DNA of 64,000 nt from Symbiodinium sp. CCMP2592 (lineage: Eukaryota > Sar > Dinophyceae > Suessiales > Symbiodiniaceae). The notes under the pieces are model-generated. The model did not search any database. It was not told the DNA's origin and was given only the letters and a program-made list of their open reading frames with translations. Shown one piece after another: positions 38,959 through 46,366 of this stretch (within the stretch, counting starts at the first letter, position 1; the number at the start of each line of letters is the position of its first letter). The translations under genes and the position numbers were made by a program. The stretch spans positions 47,280 to 111,279 of the forward strand of contig CAJNDT010000942.1 of the NCBI GenBank assembly GCA_905221615.1. Direction: 5' to 3'.

Positions 38959-39414
38959 GAGCCTCTGCGACATCTGATCTCACATGAAGCTGAACCTTTG
39001 GCTTCGGCCATAGTCTGGGGTGTGCTGAAACTCCTGCCCTTCCCCTCGCAGAGCCACTTGGCCGATGCTATTCGCAGCTACTCCCCAGAAGTCGAACTCG
39101 AAGACTTGTGGCGTGTGGTTGTGGAGGCCATTAGCGATGCGGTTGGCACATGCTTAGCGCCTGCTGTCAGTGCCGGCGCTATGGTTCAGGGACTCCTCGC
39201 AGAAGTGCAGGGTCAGGAGGACCTGCAGCTTTGCGATGGACTGACCGATGTGCTGCACGTGGAAGTCATCCGTGTGCCAGACTCTCCTTCGTACGGTGCA
39301 AACCTGACGTTTGGGGAGCTTAAAGTCAAGTATGGCTCTACGACTTATGACCTTCGGCTGGACACGCTTGAGCCTCCATGGCAGAACAATGCGCCGAATC
39401 TCTCCAGGATCGGG
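38959..39414 (+). CDS. Exon preceding the ILEI-like domain
   Basis: The TTTGGCAG acceptor (38951-38958) starts EPLRHLISHEAEPLASAIVW, then helices and a beta-rich end (LTFGELKVKYGSTTYDLRLD). The donor is probably the GTTGGTT at about 39415. The last part could be a beta-sandwich strand pair leading into the next domain. Confidence 0.45.
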
Positions 39415-39494
39415 GTTGGTTCATGGTTCATAGGTGTTCACCGCCTTCTATAGGAGCTCCCTCCTTCCCTTCTGGCATCTCTCTCTTTCTGCAG

Positions 39495-39945
39495 GATCCC
39501 CGCAGGGGAGTATGCGGCCACTTACAGGCGGAGTGGAAATACTGTGGTTTGCGGAAAGGACAAGGTGATGCTTCCAGCTGTTCCGGATCGCTATGCAATC
39601 TCCATCGGCTGTGGTGACTTTGGCGTTCTGGCAGAGTCGCAGGGCTCCATCCTCCTTGGGCAAGGCAAGATTGAGCGACCTTTGGCCAGAGTCCTCAATG
39701 GACAAACTGCCCTGGAGTCCTTCCTTGCCCTCTTGGACAGTCATGAAGGAAGCATTTTAGTCGCCGTCCGTGATGCGCCGGAAGTCGTGGCTACAGACCG
39801 ACAGAGCGTGCCGGAGCAGATGGCTCGCTTGGCCGTTGGGGCCTACGTGCCACAGAACGCCGCTGCCGACATGGGCGTGCATGCGGCGGAGGGCTGGGGA
39901 TTCGACTTCGCCATTTGCCAGAACCAGGCAGGGACCCGAGGTTTG
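39495..39945 (+). CDS. ILEI/FAM3-like domain exon
   Basis: A CTTTCTGCAG acceptor ends at 39494. GSILLGQGKIERPLARVLNG, then ALESFLALLDSHEGSILVAVRD and MARLAVGAYVPQNA reproduce the order of the ILEI/PANDER fold: strand, variable loop, FL..L..., G-x-I-V-x-x-x-x-x-D, then a conserved G. The domain is known from FAM3 cytokines and several lectin-like glycan enzymes. Its use here in a surface protein is inferred, and the exact family match needs a profile search. Confidence 0.4.
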
Positions 39946-40095
39946 CAATGTTTACAACTTTTGCAGTCTAGTGCCAACGTGTTCAGCTCTTTCCGATGCG
40001 GAGGCTGCGGTTTCGTTGGGGCTCCAGTCCCAGGGCAGCTGTGCCGTCGTCGCGACGGCGGGGTCGCGCTGTGCGGTCAGTTTCCCCGGGCATAA

Positions 40096-40420
40096 CCTCC
40101 AGGACCTGGAGTACGGTCTAGGCATAGGTTCTTGCGCCACTACTGCATTATGAAACCATCACATAGAGCTTTCCTGATTTCTACAAAAAAAACATGAAAG
40201 AACCATGGAAGAGTCTATTACTGCCGTGAGCCAGAAGGCCACAGTGGTAATTGTAGTCCACGATTCCTCTCATGTACGAAATCGTGAAAATGGGAAGATA
40301 CGGCAGGATTTGGGGTTTGGTGCAGTAGTGTCTTGGTTTCCCTAGAGCCTATCCTTAAGGCTTGAAGATGGCCTTGGATCCTACATACTACTCATGGCAG
40401 CCGTTGCATGATACACACCC
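40096..40420 (+). other. Intron or spacer
   Basis: No frame of note. A run of A at about 40183 and AT-richer sequence than the exons. Confidence 0.3.
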
Positions 40421-40423
40421 GGA

Positions 40424-40672
40424 GTGAAGGACTGGCTGGCGGGAGAGGACGTCCACGGCTTCTCCAGTAGTCTTATGTCCGATGAAACTGCTACATTTGC
40501 GACTTCAGCGGGCTCCTTCACTGTGCACGCGCAGTTTCTGCAAGAGTATGAGGCCTACAAAGCTTCATCGGCATGGGCGACCTGGATGGAGATGTCCAGA
40601 AGCCCACGCTGTCAGGAGATTCACATTGTTGGCCATAGCCTCGGAGGACTGGTTGTGTTAAATCGAACCGAG
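40424..40672 (+). CDS. Class 3 lipase exon with nucleophile elbow
   Basis: SFTVHAQFLQEYEAYK followed by CQEIHIVGHSLGG matches the class 3 (fungal-type) lipase pattern: V-H-x-G-F preceding helix and G-H-S-L-G-G with the catalytic Ser. The ORF after the elbow reads into intron (GGTTGTG donor-like). Further lipase segments follow in separate frames, so this is one intron-split enzyme, possibly fused to the upstream ILEI-like and adhesin exons. Confidence 0.6.
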
Positions 40673-40876
40673 CAACATCCCATCCTGGTCCATCCTTGCT
40701 TGCAAAGCAACTCGTCCCGAAAGCTGTTCCTTCCTGTGCCCAGAGATCGCCGTGGGCACATTCGTTCACGTCTGTCACCTTTACTGGCTGTGCATTGGTT
40801 GCAGAGAAAAGTCTAATCGTCCAATGTGCGCGGAGGAGCGGTTGCTGTTCTGCATCGGCTGGACCGTCCGATGCAA

Positions 40877-40936
40877 ACTTCTCCGACATGGCTGCACACA
40901 TTCGGAGCCCCGAAGCTGTCGCTGGACTGAGTTGTC
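40877..40936 (+). CDS. Class 3 lipase exon, FGAPKL segment
   Basis: TWLHTFGAPKLSLD is encoded in a short frame. The T-F-G-A-P motif is the signature strand after the nucleophile elbow in class 3 lipases. This is too short to be seen as an independent ORF and is supported only by the motif and its order after the GHSLGG exon. Confidence 0.5.
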
Positions 40937-40995
40937 AAGAGTTCTGTTGCTGAGACCTGCATGTTCGTCTAAAGCGAGACAGCAGCGGACTGAGG

Positions 40996-41802
40996 TTGCT
41001 AGGCGAGACCCAGATGGACTGCAGCAACCATTTCCGTTACTGGTTGCAGAATGGCGATGACTGCGGAGATCCTGTCACTGCTCTCCCACCGACCTTGCAC
41101 CATGGCCCTGTCCAAAGTGTGCGACTTCTTCGGAACAACTCCGAGATCACGACGGAGCACGGGCTTTGCCGTGCTTCGGATGCTGGTAGCAACTGGGAAC
41201 AAGGCCTTACATCTGAGAGCTGCAGGAGATTGCATGCACCAGAAACCTACTTGAGCTCTGTCGTCGACGATGATTGCATGGACGGTCTTGCATTGCATGT
41301 CACCGGCCTACTGGTGAACGACCTGCATGGCACCACCTTTGCTTACCCAGGAGATCGAGTTGGCTTGACGTGGATGTCCTGCAAGGTCTCCACGGTTCTC
41401 GTTTCGCTGGAAGCCGGTGCGGCTGGTGATGTCGTGAAATCCTGGTTGGTGGATGCCCGCGCTAAGCGCTTCGTCATGGTATGGGAGGACAGACCTCTGC
41501 GCCAGCATCGCTTCAAGATCCAGGCCCGGGACCGCGGCAGCATCTCTTCTACCTCCAGATGGTTTCAGACTCCACCCGCTCGATGCCAGAGCTTTTCAGC
41601 TTCTGACGAGGATGCGCTGGCAGGCGCGGGTTGTACACGTGCACACCCCAACCTGCCTGGAGGTCTCAGGGTGGTCGGCACAGCAGGGGGGCACCCGGAG
41701 CGTGATCGCATGCATGTGGGCTGCGCTTGTAAGGTGACCTTTCACGGGATCCCTCGTTTCCTACAGTGTGCCCCGCAATTACCAATTCGTCATCCAGCTT
41801 AA
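40996..41802 (+). CDS. Class 3 lipase C-terminal exon with additional domain
   Basis: DCSNHFRYWLQNGDDCGDPV and TALPP carry the D-P-V-x-x-L-P-P segment that holds the catalytic Asp of class 3 lipases. A His (HHGP or HAPE) could complete the triad. From about 41290 the frame encodes HVTGLLVNDLHGTTFAYPGD and a beta-rich stretch ending RHRFKIQARDRG-like, possibly an Ig-like or C2-like domain. The last 50 codons (LPGG onward) are probably intron. Activity needs the intact triad and is not assured. Confidence 0.5.
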   Translation: MLGETQMDCSNHFRYWLQNGDDCGDPVTALPPTLHHGPVQSVRLLRNNSEITTEHGLCRASDAGSNWEQGLTSESCRRLHAPETYLSSVVDDDCMDGLALHVTGLLVNDLHGTTFAYPGDRVGLTWMSCKVSTVLVSLEAGAAGDVVKSWLVDARAKRFVMVWEDRPLRQHRFKIQARDRGSISSTSRWFQTPPARCQSFSASDEDALAGAGCTRAHPNLPGGLRVVGTAGGHPERDRMHVGCACKVTFHGIPRFLQCAPQLPIRHPA

Positions 41803-42050
41803 GTGCGCAAGGTTCCTAATGCCACAACTGTCGACAATCATAACGAAATGCTTGTGGATGCAACTTCTGTCAGATTTGAACTCCATCTTGACATGGGCAT
41901 GCATTCATATCCTCTGAGCAATTCGCAGCCCGTTGCAGACTTTCCCACTGAGCCGCAACTCAACAGCCCAAGGCCCAAAGACGCTGAACCGTAAACCCCA
42001 AACCCCGAAGCTCTGAACCCTGAAGTCAGATTCTGCCGAAGCCTCTAGGT

Positions 42051-42250
42051 TTGGACAGAGCCTTGGATGCTGGCACCGCGGCATCCGAAGTCATGCGCTC
42101 GACTCTCTGGAGTCAGCTGCAAGGCCTCTTGCCGGAGCTGCAGAATCGTGCAGACCAGGCACCAAAGGGCAAAGCCATCTTGACAAGACTGCTAAGCTCG
42201 TGTCTGACTCCATGTTGTCTGTGTCCGTGGATTTTGCTTTGTCTGCGTGC
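42051..42250 (+). CDS. Short helical exon
   Basis: DRALDAGTAASEVMRSTLWS and QLQGLLPELQNRADQ form an amphipathic helix like those at 37568. After about 42190 the frame runs into TG-rich sequence. Terminal host exon before the retroelement pair. Confidence 0.3.
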
Positions 42251-42343
42251 GTGCGTGTGTGTGTACACGCCTGAACATGGTGTCAGAGTGAGCCTTCCGA
42301 TGCAGTAGTTTGCAAGCGATTTCTTTCAGGCAGGGGGGCCTGG

Positions 42344-42387
42344 CATCAGATTTCGGACCGAGCCTGACAAAGCTACGAAATCTGATG
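42344..42387. repeat. Perfect 12-bp inverted repeat
   Basis: CATCAGATTTCG (42344-42355) and CGAAATCTGATG (42376-42387) flank a 20-base loop, 200 bp upstream of the first terminal repeat. Confidence 0.6.
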
Positions 42388-42558
42388 GGAAGCAAAGGCT
42401 GATCACCCTTGTGTACCAGCGCAAAGGCCAGCCCAAACTACCCCAAAAGACGCTGTTGTTTTCGTACTTGGCCTTCAGTGATACTGCATGGTTGCCGCAA
42501 TCTGTCTCTCGTCTGATCCTGTCTGTCTTCCTTCGCATCAGTTTGCCAAGCCAAAGTA

Positions 42559-42590
<32 letters not shown>

Positions 42591-42593
<3 letters not shown>

Positions 42594-42860
42594 ATCCCTG
42601 TTCCGAAGGGTCGATTGTGTGTCATGCAGGGGGTGCAAGAAGCATTCTGGAGTCTTGCACCAATGAAGACGCTCCAGTTTGCTTGTGATATCACGGGAAG
42701 ACGTTCCTGTGACGTACCTGCATAACGGCCGCCCGAAATACCCCAAAGATGCCGTTGTTTCACAGTTGGCCAAAATGACAAGATCGAGTAACTTCAAGCA
42801 GCTGACTCTTCTGACTTTGAGAGTGTGATTCGAGACCTGCGACACGATGTGTCAAGTGTG
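42591..42860 (+). repeat. Terminal direct repeat 1 (270 bp)
   Basis: Begins TCCATCCCTGTTCCGAAGGG after about 29 bases of TG microsatellite and ends GTCAAGTGTG. It differs from repeats 2 and 3 at a handful of bases, for example GCCAAAATGAC here against GCCGAAATGAC. Confidence 0.85.
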
Positions 42861-43163
42861 CTTCACAACGGCATTCCCTATGGGCGCCGTGTCTCCCAGA
42901 GGTAGCTCTGGCGTTGACTTTCCCGATTGACTGTATAAGCATTGGATGACTTTCCCTGATTCTATATCCATGCTTGCAAGCTGACTTTCTCAATGAGTCT
43001 TCACCGAATGCTTCTACCGAAACCTGAATGCTGACTTTCTCATTGACTGTCTATGATCAAGTCGACTTTCCCGAATCTGACTTTTTCGCTGACTTGTCGC
43101 AGGTCTTTGGCTACAAACCGAGTTTCTGAGCTGTACTTCTGAGTAGTTGCTGATCAGTTTGCC
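42861..43163 (+). promoter_or_regulatory. Leader with repeated TGACTTTC motifs, copy 1
   Basis: About eight (T)GACTTTC(C/T) motifs separated by 10-35 bases precede the first ORF. A TTGTCGCAGG acceptor-like site lies at about 43097-43106. Likely promoter or 5' UTR; function not shown. Confidence 0.45.
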
Positions 43164-44861
43164 ATGGATTCTTCAGGAAAGAGACGCAGTACCCGCACAT
43201 CAACCCCTCCCCCTCCTCCCCCACCTCCTCCTCCCCCTCCATCCTCCCCCTTCCCCCATCTCCCTGTGCCTCCCCCTCCCACTTCCACCCCTGCCCCCGC
43301 CCGTGGTACCACAGCGAAGTGGATTCCACCCCCCCCTCCCCTTCCCCCTCCCGCCTTCCCCCCGCCACCCCCCACTCTTGCAGTCTGCCCAGCGCCTGCC
43401 TCATCTTCTTCTTTGCCGGTCCCTTCTGCATCCGATGTTGGAGCGAGAGCTACAGATGTAACTCCTACTGTGATTGCTGCTCGTCCTGTAAATGATCGGC
43501 AGATTATGCAGCAAGAGGTTCCCCCCGCAATCACTCTTCATGCAGACGGCACAGGTTTCCGGTTGTCGTTTCGTTCGGTGGCTGATTTCGCTGAATACTC
43601 AGCGATTATGGCAGCAAACTTGACACATGTCCGAGGCCACAGAGATGTGTATGCTGGCCTCAACAATTTGCTTGACATTCAGCAGTCTGTTGTTTCTCAA
43701 CGGAATCAGTCAGCAGCATCTGTTCAGAGCCAACAGTCAGCCATCACGTATCAAACGGATGATTCAGACCAGCCAACAAAGCGACTTCGGCAAGTCCCTG
43801 GAAGTGAAGTTTCTCTTGTTGCAGATCCTAACAGCATTCGACTTCGTGCAATTTGTGATCAGATTCCTGGTACTCATGCAGATCGCGTAGGGTGGCAGCT
43901 CAGTGCGGACCAGACTTACGTCTTTCGAGTTAGACCTTTGCAAGACTCGTATGAGCATTTTGAGAATCGATCTCTTCTCAAAGGGCATGTGGAAGTTGAG
44001 TGGGAGCAAGATTCAAACTTCTTCGTGATTCCTGAACTTCGTGGGTTGGAAGTACGAGATGAAGAAGCGAAGCTGATACGCGTGTATTCATCTAGCTTCA
44101 ATTGGGTCGCATTATACCCCATGTTTACTGCTCTACGTCACTTGATCAGTTCCAGCCCTGGCCGTATGAAATCGGCATGTGAGATTTCGTCAAAGATACC
44201 GGCCAATCTTGAGTTGCAGGTTCCCAGCTCTCTGATGCAAAGCACGGCGGACTATCTGATCAGCCTGTTAGGTCTTCCTCCCCACGCTGTCAATTCGACA
44301 GCATTGAAGTATGTCTCTCAGGCAATTGCAGCAGCTGACCAAGCCGCAAACATTCATTCTGTGGAGCTTCGTTCTTTGTCGAGTTCGTGCAAGTGCTTGA
44401 GCATCCACTTCACCCACTTTGAGAGGACCATGATCAGGTCGCATGCTTCTGCAGCAGGGATTCGTCGTTCTCCTGTTGCACACAACACAACAGTGGCAGC
44501 GGCTGCATCAATCCTTCTTGAGGGAGCGATCCGACCTTCTTGGTGGGATGCTAGTGACAGCAAGTGGTCCCCACCAATTTCCTTCTATGCTAGGGCTCAC
44601 ACTTCAGATGCAGAACAAGCACAAGAGGCAGCGGCCAAGTACGGTGGCATTCTGAGTGAGCGTCCGGTGTGCATTTTCGGACATGCGTTTAATCGTCAAG
44701 GATCCCTCACACCTCCCCATTCAAGAATCCCCATGGGAGGGGTCGAAGGTGACCATTCTTGCAGCTACATTCGTGATGTTGCCCGTGCCAAAGATGGCAG
44801 ATGGGTCTTTCGCTCGTCATGTTTCATCCCGGAAGCGCTTCTTGTTTTTTGGAGGGTCTGA
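43164..44861 (+). CDS. ORF1, 565-aa Pro-rich protein with ART-like C-terminal segment, copy 1
   Basis: ATG 43164. Residues 1-90 are basic then almost pure proline runs (Pro-rich tracts split by SSPFPHLPV), suggesting SH3/profilin-type contacts or disorder. The centre (about 120-370) looks globular and unrecognised. From about 440, HNTTVAAAASILLEGAIRPS, FYARAHT and a Gly-Gly region with RWVFRSSCF resemble the H-x-T...G-x-I-R-P...FYARA core found in ADP-ribosyltransferase / RNA 2'-phosphotransferase-like dinoflagellate proteins (recalled; weak). Copy 2 differs at two residues (H to R near 376; R to A near 447). First gene of the unit, so probably the most abundant product. Structural or RNP role possible. 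Confidence 0.6.
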   Translation: MDSSGKRRSTRTSTPPPPPPPPPPPPSSPFPHLPVPPPPTSTPAPARGTTAKWIPPPPPLPPPAFPPPPPTLAVCPAPASSSSLPVPSASDVGARATDVTPTVIAARPVNDRQIMQQEVPPAITLHADGTGFRLSFRSVADFAEYSAIMAANLTHVRGHRDVYAGLNNLLDIQQSVVSQRNQSAASVQSQQSAITYQTDDSDQPTKRLRQVPGSEVSLVADPNSIRLRAICDQIPGTHADRVGWQLSADQTYVFRVRPLQDSYEHFENRSLLKGHVEVEWEQDSNFFVIPELRGLEVRDEEAKLIRVYSSSFNWVALYPMFTALRHLISSSPGRMKSACEISSKIPANLELQVPSSLMQSTADYLISLLGLPPHAVNSTALKYVSQAIAAADQAANIHSVELRSLSSSCKCLSIHFTHFERTMIRSHASAAGIRRSPVAHNTTVAAAASILLEGAIRPSWWDASDSKWSPPISFYARAHTSDAEQAQEAAAKYGGILSERPVCIFGHAFNRQGSLTPPHSRIPMGGVEGDHSCSYIRDVARAKDGRWVFRSSCFIPEALLVFWRV

Positions 44862-44914
44862 GTGCAACATGCTGCTTTGACCGGCCACGTCTTCAAGTTT
44901 CTTCCGTTGTCACC

Positions 44915-45023
44915 TGCAAGGGACGTGCAAGTGTACTGCAAGTGAGAAGAGCAAGTGACGTGCAAGGGATGTGCAAGAGTTTATGCATGGGACGTGCAAG
45001 TGACGTGCAAGGGATGTGCAAGA
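44915..45023 (+). promoter_or_regulatory. TGCAAG spacer array 1, copy 1
   Basis: Repeats of GACGTGCAAGTGACGTGCAA and GGGATGTGCAAGAG. It is followed by TTTCTTCATGAGCCGTCTTG and AGTTGCAG at about 45045-45052, identical to the sequence after array 4, then ATG 45116. An acceptor-like AG before the ATG fits cis- or trans-splicing of a polycistron. Confidence 0.6.
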
Positions 45024-45115
45024 GTTTCTTCATGAGCCGTCTTGAGTTGCAGCTTTTTGATCAGAAGTGTCGTTAGTGATTCCGCGCATCCAGATTTGTT
45101 GATAGATCTGAAACC

Positions 45116-46282
45116 ATGGCATGGAACGGGCAGTGGGACAACAGCACAGGGTACGGGAGGTCCCAGCAATCGTGGGGTCAGCACCGCTATCAGCCGTATA
45201 ACTCGGGAAGTTGGAATGATCCCAACCTCTCCAAGTCTGCACCTGCTAGTCAGCCACCTCCACTACCTCCGCCTCCTCTTTCTTCGGCACCTTCATCTTC
45301 GCCGTCTACTCCCATGCCATGTCATCAAGGTCCTGGTCCTGTTCCTGCACTACCGAATGGATGGGCGTTAGATCGGGATCATTATGATTCAACGGTGCTT
45401 CATGGGTTGTCCTTTCGTAAGTCCATCGAAGCCACCCCGTGGTCGCGGAAGAAAGGGATCGCAGGAAAAGACCCACTCAGCATTCCTGTTCAGGAATTCC
45501 TGTTTCATGGAGTCTCAGATTGGCGTCTTCGAGCATTGAGTCATGGCAAGTTTTTCAGTGTTGTGCCAGTTGCTACGGTTGCCGAAGCAGTGTTCATGTC
45601 GCAAGTGACGAAGAACCTTCGAGATCGCAAAGTTGACATCGATGCAGTTGCTACGCATCTCTTTCAGGCCGCTAATCCATCTACAATCATTCCCAACAAG
45701 AACACGGATTGTGCAGCTCTGTTTCAGCCGATGGTTGACAAGATCGTTCAGCTCATGTTTGACAACATGCCGGTGTCTGCAGGCGTCGATCAATCTCAGA
45801 AGTTTCTTCAAGTTACGGAAGAGCTCAATCGCCGCCGCGAACAGTTACAAGCCGCAGGACTTCCCGTTACCCCCACGAAACCCGCTTTGCAAACACAGCT
45901 CCCGGTTGCCTCGCAATCTAGTGCTCCGTGTCCACAATCCGTGACACCACCGCAGACTTGGGAGAGTGACCTCAAGCGTAAGATCGACAGTGTTCCTGCA
46001 GAAGCCCTGAATGATCACAAAGCCCGACTAAAGGGATCAGGAGAGGGGGACGTCGACAAGTGGATCCAGAGCTTCAAACGACCCCTAGGAAAGCGCTTTG
46101 TCGATTTTCAAGAACACATTGTGTCTGTCTCCAAGCTTGTGCAGATCAACTACGGAGGCAAGGAGAAAGCAAAACTGCAAGAACTTGCAGTAAAATTCGG
46201 GATCTCGGCGACTTTTGCATCTAGGATGGGTATCAAGAGTCTCTCTACGTGCATTGCAGCAGCAGCCTTTCAGGTTGTCTGA
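45116..46282 (+). CDS. ORF2, 388-aa protein, copy 1
   Basis: ATG 45116 (MAWNGQWDNS). The first 80 residues are Gly/Ser/Tyr/Gln rich and then Pro rich (PPLPPPPLSS). A central globular part (DPLSIPVQEFLFHGVSDWRL onward) has no recognised fold. The C-terminal third is Lys-rich helical and ends with a helix-turn-helix-like LQELAVKFGISATFASRMGI. No Cys-x2-Cys zinc knuckle is present. A Gag-like or nucleic-acid-associated protein is an inference only. The gap to the RT ORF is 84 bp with a TTACAG site and no TGCAAG array. Copy 2 differs at one residue (V to A near 345). Confidence 0.6.
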   Translation: MAWNGQWDNSTGYGRSQQSWGQHRYQPYNSGSWNDPNLSKSAPASQPPPLPPPPLSSAPSSSPSTPMPCHQGPGPVPALPNGWALDRDHYDSTVLHGLSFRKSIEATPWSRKKGIAGKDPLSIPVQEFLFHGVSDWRLRALSHGKFFSVVPVATVAEAVFMSQVTKNLRDRKVDIDAVATHLFQAANPSTIIPNKNTDCAALFQPMVDKIVQLMFDNMPVSAGVDQSQKFLQVTEELNRRREQLQAAGLPVTPTKPALQTQLPVASQSSAPCPQSVTPPQTWESDLKRKIDSVPAEALNDHKARLKGSGEGDVDKWIQSFKRPLGKRFVDFQEHIVSVSKLVQINYGGKEKAKLQELAVKFGISATFASRMGIKSLSTCIAAAAFQVV

Positions 46283-46366
46283 ATTGCACACAGCCTTGCT
46301 TCCAATCAACTCTCCGCAAAGGAGATTCGGTCAGCACATGTTCTTATTACAGAGGTTGGCAAGTTC

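Noticed and set aside
43154-43534. Minus-strand Gly-rich ORF opposite the Pro-rich start of ORF1
   Set aside because: Glycine runs are the shadow of the CCC-rich coding strand; no start context or conservation beyond the + ORF.
44765-45184. Minus-strand ORFs giving HPLHVTCTSLA-type repeats across the spacer arrays
   Set aside because: These are simple reverse translations of the TGCAAG arrays and recur at every spacer.
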